Below, piece after piece: positions 25,951 through 34,661 of a stretch of DNA of 34,661 bases (position 1 is its first letter; each line of letters begins with the position of its first letter). The notes beneath the pieces are model-generated. The model worked only from the letters and a program-made list of their open reading frames with translations, did no database searches and had not been told where the DNA came from. Position numbers and translations under genes: made by a program. The DNA is from Nitrospinaceae bacterium (lineage in GTDB: Bacteria; Nitrospinota; Nitrospinia; Nitrospinales; VA-1): positions 1 through 34,661 of the forward strand of contig JAJDAW010000040.1 in NCBI GenBank assembly GCA_029261635.1, written 5' to 3'.

Positions 25951-27465
25951 TTAAATGGTTTTGTTGTTTCTCTTGGCGAAGAGGAATAACTGATAGTCCA
26001 GAGGGAAGCCGAACAACTTGTATTTCCATCTGAATTTCGCGATCTCCGCAAAGATGCTGTAAGCCCATACGAAGAATAGTTTTTTGATTGGATTTTCAAT
26101 TCTTCCTTTTGCCCAAACTATGGTGTCGGAATCGAGGAACATAAATATGTAGCTGGATATCATTGAAACCAATTGCGCTTGTTTAGGGGTGACCCAGGGT
26201 GTTTGTTTGTCATAAAGCTTCATATGGGCCCAGCCTTCTAGTTCCTTGGGTTCCTTGAAGCCAAGTTCCACTGCAGTATCGTATAACGGGGTGCCGGGGT
26301 AGGGCATGTAAATAAACATCTGCCCTCGGTTGCGGCTATCGTAAGAAAGAAACTTGTCAAGCATTTCGATTGTGGCATCTATTTGGCTGTTTGTTTTTTG
26401 GGTTAGTTCCTGATGGGTATAGTTCCGCATGGGTATTCCCACAAGGGTAGAAAATATAACTTTGACTCCGTACTGGCGGCATTTTTCAGCGAACTTATAA
26501 TTGTCTTCGACATCCATATCTTTATCGATGGCATCCAAAGATTCCTGATCGCCGGACTCAGCGCCACATAGTATGCTGTAAGTGCGCGACTCCCTTAAGA
26601 GCTCCCAAAGTTCATCATCGGCTTCGGCGAGTTGTTTTGCCCGGCCATCCAGATTGCCTAGTCTTAGGGTTAAGCCCCGATCGATGATACCTTTCAGAAT
26701 GGCTTTTGCTCTTTTGACATTCACAAAAAATAGACTGTCATACAAATTGACCCCGTTGACGTTGTATTTGTTCTGAAGTTTTTCCAAGTCATCGAGAACC
26801 GCTTCGGGATTCAACCCAACCCAGCTTCTATTGTTTACGGTAACTTCACTACAGAATGAACACCGATAAGGGCATCCATAGCTGGAGACGTAGTTGATCG
26901 TCCGGGTACCGAATTCAGTGACCATGACGCATTTTTCAATATCAACAAGATGGTAAGGAAGCGGTGGCCAGTCGTCTATAGATTCCAAACTTCTATCTGG
27001 GTTGGTAAATACTTCACCGTTTTCTTTCCAAATCACTCCAGGGATGTCTTTATAGTTCTCGCCAGCTTCAATTCTTTTTACAACATCATGGAGTGCTCGG
27101 GCACCCTGTCCTTTAATGACAATGTCTATATATGGGCTTTCCAGTACTTGATAGGGGTGGACTGATGGATGCCAGCCGCCCCAAATTATTTTTATATCTT
27201 TATTCGCCTCTTTGGCAATCTGACTTGCCTTAAGCCCGCCCTGGATTTGCAGGCCTGTCATGGCGGATATTCCTAAAACCAGACTGTCATTCGCCGACTC
27301 CCGTATTTCCTGATAGGGGTCGGGGTATAGGTTCTCAGCGATGATTTTTATGGGGTAACCTTCTTTATCCAGAAACCGGGATACGCAAATAAGAGAAAGG
27401 GGAAGGTCTACCGGCTTGTAATACGGGTCGGGTCTTGGATTAAATAAAAGAATTGAGCTTTTCAT
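25951..27465 (-). CDS. B12-binding-domain radical SAM protein
   Basis: N-terminal cobalamin-binding-like domain (LGISAMTGLQIQGGLKASQIAKEANKDIKIIWGGWHPSVHP); YGCPYRCSFCSE cluster motif (CxxxCxxC). Confidence 0.88.
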   Translation of the reverse strand: MKSSILLFNPRPDPYYKPVDLPLSLICVSRFLDKEGYPIKIIAENLYPDPYQEIRESANDSLVLGISAMTGLQIQGGLKASQIAKEANKDIKIIWGGWHPSVHPYQVLESPYIDIVIKGQGARALHDVVKRIEAGENYKDIPGVIWKENGEVFTNPDRSLESIDDWPPLPYHLVDIEKCVMVTEFGTRTINYVSSYGCPYRCSFCSEVTVNNRSWVGLNPEAVLDDLEKLQNKYNVNGVNLYDSLFFVNVKRAKAILKGIIDRGLTLRLGNLDGRAKQLAEADDELWELLRESRTYSILCGAESGDQESLDAIDKDMDVEDNYKFAEKCRQYGVKVIFSTLVGIPMRNYTHQELTQKTNSQIDATIEMLDKFLSYDSRNRGQMFIYMPYPGTPLYDTAVELGFKEPKELEGWAHMKLYDKQTPWVTPKQAQLVSMISSYIFMFLDSDTIVWAKGRIENPIKKLFFVWAYSIFAEIAKFRWKYKLFGFPLDYQLFLFAKRNNKTI

Positions 27466-27593
27466 AAGCTTTCGGTTGAAGTAGGAACTCTATTCTTAGC
27501 GGTATTTCCTGCTGAAAAATGAAATGGTGGGACGACTACATCTATGATCGATCTCATTATAGTTTAGTTGTGTTTTTGTCGGAGGAATAATTT

Positions 27594-30500
27594 TTAATCG
27601 GTGATTATATGTTTTTCGATTTCAGAGTCTGTCATGGTTCGAGTTCTTTGAATCTGGAATCGGCGAAAAAGCATTTTCGGGAGCAATTTCAGAGCGTCCC
27701 ATTTGCTTTTTAACAAAACCTGTCCCTGTCCACGGTAGGTGAAATATTTAATGTCATTGAACTGGTGTTTCCAAATGGAATAGAGATATTTAAAATACAT
27801 CTTCAAAGAATAGTTTTTGATGAAAACCAAGATGTCATTGCGTTTGCATAAATAAACATAGCGGTCACTATACAGCCCTACTGTTGCGGTGCCGATGTGA
27901 TAGACCTTTGACTTTGGCAAATAGACAGCTTGGAAACCTTGCAACTGGCTACGCATGTTGAGGTCGACGTCTTCGGCGAAAATAAAAAAGTCTTCATCGA
28001 ATAATCCGATTTGTTTAAAAAGTTCTTTTCGGTAAATTCCTGCTCCGGCGCAGGCTCCGAAAACATAATCTTCCTGGTCATACTGGCCGTTGTCTTTTTC
28101 GCCTTGACCGCGTCCGCCACCTGCCGACCATGAATGAAACAGATCGCCGGTGTTATAAAAGACATCGCGGTTATCGAGAAACATCATTTTAGTGGTTCCC
28201 ATTCCACATTCAGGGTGCCGTTCCATACCTTCATAAAGCTCGCTCAGCCAATCTGGGACGACTTCTATATCGTTGTTGAGCAATACAACGTATTCCGCTT
28301 TGGATGCTTTGATGCCTTCATTACAGGCAATGGCGAATCCCATATTGTAGGGAAGTTTCAACAGTCGCACCCAGGGATATTTCTCTTCTATCATTTCGCG
28401 AGAACCATCCATGGAGCCGTTGTCAACCACAATGACTTCAAAATTTTCAAAGTGAAGTTGAGCCAGCGAGTCTAGGCACATACCAACGAATCGCATTCCG
28501 TTCCAGTTGGGAACAATGACGCTCACTAACGGGTTTTCCGATTGTGTCTGTGTTAATGTTTCTACTATGTTTTCTGTGGAATTATTTGTTGTTTCGCCCA
28601 ACATCGCTTGAGCTCCTTGATGAGAAGGGTTAAGTTTTATACATTTTTTTAATAGTTCTTGCCTCTTTTCCAAAGATGCCGACCGGGCCATTCTGAAACA
28701 GGCATTAGCTTGAATGTGTGGGTAGTGCTCGGAAGAATCTGCAATTTCTGTAAACAGGGCATAAGCTTCGGACAAATTACCTACATTTTCAAGAGCAGAG
28801 GCTGTAGCATATTTTAGGATCCCGTTTTCAGGATTATTTTTCAAATATTGGATTAAAGTCTTATGCTCTGGGCTTGTTTCGATATCGAGTTTCGCTAGAG
28901 CTTGGGCTATTTTAGTATGCAGCCACTCTTGATCTTTTTTAGGCTGAACATCACGAGCCTCCTCGAATAAATTTTTCAATTCATCTTTGTTTTTTAACTT
29001 GATGAGGCATTCGATAGAAAATTCCCAGCAGTCATGGCGGTCGGGGAACTGCCTCCTTATTTGATCAAACTCCTTCCAAGCTTCCTTGTATTTTTCCTTA
29101 TATTTCAATAGAAACCCATTCAAAAAACCATCTTCTATATGAAAGTCAAAGCGTTTGATTTCTTCTTGAATCAAAGTAATGGCTTCGTCAAATTTTTTAA
29201 ATTGTATTTTTATATTGGCAAGATGAATTCTCAAATGTTGCCATTCGGGAGATAGTTTGACGGCTTTTTCAAAAGCCACTTCCGCCTGATGGGGAAGGTT
29301 GAGTGCTAAATAAATTTCTCCTGAATACACATTCCCTTCCCTGTCTTCAGGGTTCAGACGTAAGAGATTGCGGCATTCCTTGAATGCGGTGGTCAATTTA
29401 CCTCTTTCTAAGTCTGCACGGTTCAATGCCGGAGCATGCCATTCTCCCCGTGTAAGATTTTCCATTTGCTCCATTTTTTTCTGCCAGGGCAATGAAAGGG
29501 GATCAGTGATTAGAGATTCGGAGCTTTCCAGCCGGTAAACAGGAAATCTTGCCAGCACAGCTTTTAAAAGTGTGTACTTCAAACCCGTTATATCTTCTAA
29601 TTGCTGAATATTAAGATCGGGAAAAGTTTTGATTATATACTTAGGTTTATGTTTTATGATTCCACCTATCATGCTGTCGTAAAACCCTTCCAGATCTTGC
29701 GTATCCCAGGGGCCTATTGTGTAGTGGAGAAAATTGTCAGCTGCAGGGCAATCTGTTAAGTGATAAAGCTGAGAGAAGGTTCCCCACACGAAAATCCGTT
29801 CCCCGGATTCCCCTCGCATTCTCATAAGTCGTTTTAGAATTTTTCCCAACCGAGGAATATACAGGTACTGATCGTATTTTTCGTATTGCACCAGGGTCTC
29901 GGGATGAGTTGGTTTTGAATAATAAAAAAACAGGGATTTAATATTCCAGACAAGAATTGCAAAGAAAACAGTCACGACCATTATTGCCAGTGCAGTCTCT
30001 TGTTGCATTACCCAATGCATCCCCAAGCCGCAGCCCAACGAAAGTAACGCGAACCAAGGGAGGTAATGGTATCGGGAAAAGGCTCGCTGAAGAACGATGT
30101 TGCTTAAGGTAATGAGGGTGAAGGTTGCTAACCAAAAATTTTCTGACTCCACAGAATAGAATGCTAAAGCAGCTATTCCTCCTATCCAGATGGGTAGGGC
30201 TTGCTTCATCAGTAAAAGAATTTCATGGCAAATGCTGAAATGCAGAGATTTTGTTTTCGTTATCCGCATTGTGGTTGCCATGCGGGTTTTCATTTGCTTT
30301 ATGGATTCAGCATCCCAGAACCCGAGAGCCCATTCTATTGAATTGGAAAGGATGATTATGCTGGAAACCGCAATAGCAAAAAAGATTGCGGGGGTTACTC
30401 CATAAGATATCCATACTACCGGAGCGAGAATGCCAGCATAGATGATCATGGTGCATTTACATATGACGGCAAAGCCAAAACAAAGCCCAGCATAAAAAAC

Positions 30501-30974
30501 CGCGCCATTTAAAAGAAAGGCCAGTCCTGCAAAGATAAAAGGAATATAGAATTGTTCGAAATTAAAAGAGCCTGCGGTCAGGTCAGGTGAAGTCCCATAA
30601 AATGAGTAGAGCAACCCACCTGTAAATGCCGCCCACTGATTTTGCGTTACAAGCAAAACGACCCAATAAATAGCAAGGCAGGCTGCTGCATGAAAAAGGG
30701 TCTGTGCAAGTCGGATTCGTAAATGGCCTTTGTCGGAAGAGGCAAAAATTTTGTCGAATAGCATCATCTTCCACATGGGAATGCCTATGACCTGCAAGTC
30801 ATCTTTCCAACGAAAACCTTTCTTCGCGAACCGAGCACGGTAAGTGTAAATAGCAAAATCGTCGTCTAGAGGAAATTTAAGAAAAGGCAAGCGGCAAAGA
30901 AAGGCCGAGACGATAAGTGTCAGAAGATGAAATAGGGTTAATATATCCATGGACATTTGCGGGTTCACCTTCAA
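27594..30974 (-). CDS. Multidomain glycosyltransferase: N-terminal multi-TM GT-C/PMT-like domain, central TPRs, C-terminal GT2 domain
   Basis: N-terminal TM segments with PLDDDFAIYTYRARFAKKG and IFVWGTFSQLYHLTDCPAADNFLHY; TPR (ADLERGKLTTAFKECRNLLRLNPEDREGNVYSGEIYLAL); GT2 (PLVSVIVPNWNGMRFVGMCLDSLAQLHFENFEVIVVDNGSMDGS, LNNDIEV, DEDFFIFAEDVDL). Confidence 0.85.
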   Translation of the reverse strand: MKVNPQMSMDILTLFHLLTLIVSAFLCRLPFLKFPLDDDFAIYTYRARFAKKGFRWKDDLQVIGIPMWKMMLFDKIFASSDKGHLRIRLAQTLFHAAACLAIYWVVLLVTQNQWAAFTGGLLYSFYGTSPDLTAGSFNFEQFYIPFIFAGLAFLLNGAVFYAGLCFGFAVICKCTMIIYAGILAPVVWISYGVTPAIFFAIAVSSIIILSNSIEWALGFWDAESIKQMKTRMATTMRITKTKSLHFSICHEILLLMKQALPIWIGGIAALAFYSVESENFWLATFTLITLSNIVLQRAFSRYHYLPWFALLSLGCGLGMHWVMQQETALAIMVVTVFFAILVWNIKSLFFYYSKPTHPETLVQYEKYDQYLYIPRLGKILKRLMRMRGESGERIFVWGTFSQLYHLTDCPAADNFLHYTIGPWDTQDLEGFYDSMIGGIIKHKPKYIIKTFPDLNIQQLEDITGLKYTLLKAVLARFPVYRLESSESLITDPLSLPWQKKMEQMENLTRGEWHAPALNRADLERGKLTTAFKECRNLLRLNPEDREGNVYSGEIYLALNLPHQAEVAFEKAVKLSPEWQHLRIHLANIKIQFKKFDEAITLIQEEIKRFDFHIEDGFLNGFLLKYKEKYKEAWKEFDQIRRQFPDRHDCWEFSIECLIKLKNKDELKNLFEEARDVQPKKDQEWLHTKIAQALAKLDIETSPEHKTLIQYLKNNPENGILKYATASALENVGNLSEAYALFTEIADSSEHYPHIQANACFRMARSASLEKRQELLKKCIKLNPSHQGAQAMLGETTNNSTENIVETLTQTQSENPLVSVIVPNWNGMRFVGMCLDSLAQLHFENFEVIVVDNGSMDGSREMIEEKYPWVRLLKLPYNMGFAIACNEGIKASKAEYVVLLNNDIEVVPDWLSELYEGMERHPECGMGTTKMMFLDNRDVFYNTGDLFHSWSAGGGRGQGEKDNGQYDQEDYVFGACAGAGIYRKELFKQIGLFDEDFFIFAEDVDLNMRSQLQGFQAVYLPKSKVYHIGTATVGLYSDRYVYLCKRNDILVFIKNYSLKMYFKYLYSIWKHQFNDIKYFTYRGQGQVLLKSKWDALKLLPKMLFRRFQIQRTRTMTDSEIEKHIITD

Positions 30975-31225
30975 TTCCCAAAATGAAAACTAACATGTTT
31001 ATAAAGCGGGCGGTCTTGTACTCATCGGCAAAAACTTGAGTTGGCTTTAGTAGATATCCTTTGACAGGGCAAGAGATTAGACAAGAATCGGCGATGCCAT
31101 GCTGAGTATAATTAAGGCCAGGCTTGGGTTCAACCTTCTGTTTTGATCTATGACTCGGGGCTGGCTTGCTTTTCTACTGTATATTGGCGAAAATAGACGG
31201 AATATCAACGAACACGGAGAACCGA

Positions 31226-32333
31226 ATGCAAGAAGATCACACCAAAGATTTAAAGGATATAGAAGCTAGGATTGACCAACTCCGGGGGTTTCTTTGACGT
31301 TGATAATAAATTAAAAACCCTCGATTCCCTTGATAAAACCATCACTCAGCCAGGGTTCTGGGATGATAATCAAGAAGCGCAAAAAATACTGCAAAACAGA
31401 TCCGCAATGCAACGTCAGGTGGATATCTGGAAAAGCCTTCACAATGCCAGCGAAGATATTTCGGCTATGCTGGAATTAGCTGAAGATGAGGACGACCCAT
31501 CTCTAGTGACAGAAATTCATTCTTCGTTAACGGATCTCGATGTTCAGGTTGGGGAAGCAGAGTTTAAAGCACTCCTTTCAGAGAAAAATGATTTCAGTAA
31601 CGCTATCGTGGCGATCAATTCCGGCGCCGGGGGAACGGAGTCTCAAGACTGGGCAGATATGTTGCTTCGTATGTATTTGCGTTGGGGAGACCGGAATGGA
31701 TTCAAAGCAGAAGTTCTCGATACCCAGTATGGTGATGAAGCAGGAATAAAAAGTGCCACGGTTATATTTTCTGGTGACTATGTTTTCGGATATTTAAAAG
31801 CAGAAATTGGAGTGCATCGTTTGGTAAGAATATCGCCGTATGACTCTAATAAAAGAAGGCACACATCTTTTGCATCGGTTTTTGTTTATCCTGAAGTCGA
31901 TGATGGTATTGAAGTAGAAATTAAGGAAGAAGATCTGAAGGTAGATGTTTATCGTGCTTCCGGCCCAGGTGGGCAGGGGGTGAATACCACCGATTCGGCA
32001 GTCCGCCTGACTCACATCCCTTCAGGGATTGTGGTTCAGTGTCAGAACGAAAGATCGCAACATAAAAACAAATCTTCAGCGACCAAGGTTCTGAAAGCGC
32101 GTTTGTACGAGATGGAACAGGACAAGCAGGATGAAGAGAAGAAAGAAATGGAAAAACAGAAGAAGAAAATCGAATGGGGAAGTCAGATACGCTCCTATGT
32201 TCTGCACCCTTACCAGTTGGTCAAGGACTTGAGAACCAATGTGGAAACGGGCAATGTGGATGCGGTTTTGGATGGGGATCTGGATGTTTTTATTCAGGCA
32301 TTCCTGCGTTTTAATAATTCAGAGTCGGAGTGA
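31226..32333 (+). CDS. prfB: Peptide chain release factor 2 with programmed +1 frameshift
   Basis: MQEDHTKDLKDIEARIDQLRGFL encoded from ATG 31226 to in-frame TGA 31295-31297, then +1 shift into DVDNKLKTLDSLDKTI...; GGQ motif in YRASGPGGQGVNTTDSAVRLTHIPSGIVVQCQNERSQHKNK. Confidence 0.95.
31280..31298 (+). promoter_or_regulatory. RF2 programmed frameshift site
   Basis: CTC CGG GGG TTT CTT TGA C: SD-like G-run followed by the CTT-TGA-C slippery stop, the classic prfB arrangement. Confidence 0.93.
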
Positions 32334-33376
32334 CCGGGGAAATGAAGTCGAGTCTAAATGCGTCTTTGGTAAATGATCCTTTTGGAGACCCTGGGTTATT
32401 AGTGCAGTTTTTATTTCAGAAACGCGCGCTTTTATTTGACCTGGGTGATATTTCTTCGTTGAGCAATGCGGAGCTATTGAAGGTGTCGCATGTTTTTGTC
32501 AGTCATACACATATCGATCATTTTATTGGTTTTGACCGATTGCTAAGAACGGTTTTTGGTCGCGAAAAAACTCTAACTTTTTTCGGGCCTGAAAATTTTA
32601 TTAAGAATGTGGAAGGCAAGCTGGCAGGTTTTACTTGGAACTTGGTAGACCGCTATGAAGAATCGCTGACGATTAAAGTCGTTGAGGTAAGAGAAGATAA
32701 ACTGCTAAAGGGTACATTCCGAGCTATCGAAAAGTTTCAAATCTCAGCCGAGGAAGAGGTTGATTTTAAAGATGGAATAATTCTGGATGACCCCATGTGT
32801 GTGGTTCGCGCGGCGGTTCTTGAACATCGGGTGCCATGTTTGGGATTTTCTTTGCAGGAAAACCTTCATGTAAATATTAATAAGGACCGATTGGAATCTA
32901 TGGGCGCCGTTGAAGGGGCATGGCTGAATGATTTAAAACAAGCGGTTTTAGAAGGGAATCCGGATTCCTACGAGGTCGAGATACCCTTCAATAAGGATGG
33001 TAATTTAAGTTTTGAAAAGAATACGCTCGGTCAATTGAAAGAAGATCTTATAGATATTTCCAATGGACAGAAAATCGGATACGTTGTGGACACGATTTAT
33101 AATGAGCCGAACAGTAAAAGGATAATAGAGTTGGTCAAATCTGCTGATATATTTTTTTGTGAATCTCCTTTTTTAGCTGATGAAGAAGTCCGGGGCCAGG
33201 AAAGGTTCCATCTTACCTCACATCAGGCTGGAACTCTGGCGCGAGAAGCACAGGTAAAGAAACTGCAGGTCTTTCATTTTTCCCGAAGGCATATGGCCCA
33301 TCGAGAACGTTTTTACATGGAGTCTGAAAATGCTTTCCGCGGAAATTTGGAGATAAATACCCTCGCCGAAAACTAG
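32330..33376 (+). CDS. RNase Z-like metallo-beta-lactamase-fold hydrolase
   Basis: LLFDLGDISSLSNAELLKVSHVFVSHTHIDHFIGFDRLL (HxHxDH); IGYVVDT; ADIFFCESPFL; HLTSHQAGTLAREAQVKKLQVFHFSRR. GTG start overlaps the prfB stop (GTGA). Confidence 0.8.
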   Translation: MTGEMKSSLNASLVNDPFGDPGLLVQFLFQKRALLFDLGDISSLSNAELLKVSHVFVSHTHIDHFIGFDRLLRTVFGREKTLTFFGPENFIKNVEGKLAGFTWNLVDRYEESLTIKVVEVREDKLLKGTFRAIEKFQISAEEEVDFKDGIILDDPMCVVRAAVLEHRVPCLGFSLQENLHVNINKDRLESMGAVEGAWLNDLKQAVLEGNPDSYEVEIPFNKDGNLSFEKNTLGQLKEDLIDISNGQKIGYVVDTIYNEPNSKRIIELVKSADIFFCESPFLADEEVRGQERFHLTSHQAGTLAREAQVKKLQVFHFSRRHMAHRERFYMESENAFRGNLEINTLAEN

Positions 33377-33410
33377 CAAATTTTTTGTGCTTTTTATTGA
33401 AAGGATATGA

Positions 33411-34097
33411 ATGTTGAAAAAATCTTCGTACCCTAAACCTTCTACGCTGACCCAATTTCTCATCCGTCTTCGGCAAGTTTTCTTTCCCGGCTCTCAGAAC
33501 TATTGGGAGAAACGTTATTCCATGGGAGGAAACTCCGGCAAGGGCTCTTATGGGAAAAGTGCAGAGTTTAAATCTGATATCCTGAACAAGTTTGTTCGCG
33601 ACAACAACATCAGTTCCGTCACAGAATACGGATGCGGTGACGGAAACCAATTGAGATATGCTGAATATCCCCAATATACGGGACTAGACATATCAAAACA
33701 GGCGGTTGAACTCTCCGGTGCATTGTTTGCAAAGGACCCTTATAAGCATTTTTCTATATATAACCCTGATGAGTTTGAGATTAATAAACAGAGTTTTGCG
33801 AGCGACTTAGTCCTTTCTCTGGATGTCATTTATCATCTCGTTGAAGATGAGGTGTATCGTAAATACTTGCAGAATGTTTTTAGCTCTGCCAATAAATACG
33901 TGGTGATTTACTCATCGAATGAAGACGTGCATGGCATGTTACATTCCAGACATGTGCAGCATAGAAAGTTTACGAACGATATCGAAAAATGGTTTCCTTC
34001 TTGGGAGTTAAAAGAAACTATTAAAAATCATGTGTTCCAAGACCAAACAGAAGGAAAAGAGCCTTCTGTTGACTTTTTTATTTTTCAATTCCGTTAG
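33411..34097 (+). CDS. Class I SAM-dependent methyltransferase
   Basis: SSVTEYGCGDGNQLRYAEYPQYTGLDISKQAVEL; LVLSLDVIYHLVED. Confidence 0.8.
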   Translation: MLKKSSYPKPSTLTQFLIRLRQVFFPGSQNYWEKRYSMGGNSGKGSYGKSAEFKSDILNKFVRDNNISSVTEYGCGDGNQLRYAEYPQYTGLDISKQAVELSGALFAKDPYKHFSIYNPDEFEINKQSFASDLVLSLDVIYHLVEDEVYRKYLQNVFSSANKYVVIYSSNEDVHGMLHSRHVQHRKFTNDIEKWFPSWELKETIKNHVFQDQTEGKEPSVDFFIFQFR

Positions 34098-34136
34098 TTG
34101 TTTGTTGTCCCCAAAATACTCTAAAAAATATTGCTG

Positions 34137-34661
34137 ATGATTTGGATTGATTTTGCGTTGCTTTGGTATGCTTCTTTTTGTCTATGTAGTATTTTGGGCG
34201 AAAGGGTATTCCGGTGGGAAAGGCTGGCATTAGCTTTTATCCTGAGCCTGGCACTAAAAAGTCTGGTTTTATTTTTTCTTGTCCGATTTGGGATCCAACC
34301 CACAGCTATTATTCAGATAGGCACGAGTTTTTGTGTGCTGGCAATGGTCCTTATTTTTTCTGTGAAACCAGACTGGAAAGGTATTGAGCAATCAGGCGAG
34401 AGCCCAAGATTAACCTGGATCACGTATGTTTGTGTGGGAGTGCTATTTTTGTTTAGTATGGTCAATTCATGGTTCTTTCCCATCACCGAGTCTGATGCCA
34501 TTTGGTACCATATTAGAGGGATGTCCTTTTTCCATGAGGTTCGGTTTGATTCAGAATGGGTGGTCCCGCAACTGAAACAATACCCCCCCTTCATCCCTCT
34601 CTTATTTACCTATCTCATTGCATTCAAGGTAGAGTTTTTAAAGATTTTTTTTCCACTTTTA
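34137..34661 (+). CDS. Multi-TM GT-C/PMT-like glycosyltransferase, N-terminal part, truncated by window end
   Basis: Manual translation from ATG 34137 stays open for 175 codons to the end: MIWIDFALLWYASFCLCSILGERVFRWERLALAFILSLALKSLVLFFLVRF...FFPITESDAIWYHIRGMSFFHEVRFDSEWVVPQLKQYPPFIPLLFTYLIAF. Not in the ORF track, presumably because no stop lies in the window. Confidence 0.7.
   Translation, partial: MIWIDFALLWYASFCLCSILGERVFRWERLALAFILSLALKSLVLFFLVRFGIQPTAIIQIGTSFCVLAMVLIFSVKPDWKGIEQSGESPRLTWITYVCVGVLFLFSMVNSWFFPITESDAIWYHIRGMSFFHEVRFDSEWVVPQLKQYPPFIPLLFTYLIAFKVEFLKIFFPLL

Noticed and set aside
33213-33674. 153-aa minus-strand ORF spanning the RNase Z-like/methyltransferase junction
   Set aside because: Overlaps two well-supported plus-strand genes; no domain recognised.

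Overview
Mostly coding 34.7 kb bacterial chromosomal window. The gene content (NrdJ-type RNR, futalosine-pathway MqnC, ATP-type PEPCK, many TPR/Sel1/NHL proteins) suggests an environmental, possibly Nitrospinota-like bacterium; the taxon is inference only. From left to right: the 3' end of a B12-dependent ribonucleotide reductase; a HEPN-like hypothetical; a TPR lipoprotein plus FGE-sulfatase-like lipoprotein pair; an unknown membrane protein; a methyltransferase; a J-domain/Sel1-repeat gene pair; an Imm32-like orphan; a tyrosine recombinase lacking its catalytic tyrosine; and a minus-strand housekeeping run (mqnC, VOC protein, parvulin, cobA-hemD fusion, rsmA, pdxA, pckA). These are followed by a spermidine-synthase-like gene, then a six-gene minus-strand cluster (GT-C/TPR/GT2 fusion, B12-radical SAM, GT2-TPR, two related methyltransferases, and a 1159-aa protein with NHL repeats at both ends). 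The right end carries prfB with a programmed +1 frameshift, an RNase Z-like hydrolase, a methyltransferase, and a truncated membrane glycosyltransferase-like ORF missing from the supplied ORF track. Two copies of a ~155-bp non-coding repeat with imperfect inverted termini (MITE-like) lie at ~474-628 and ~5062-5215. The best candidate for an undescribed system is the minus-strand cluster at 19116-30974. No tRNA, rRNA or CRISPR was identified.
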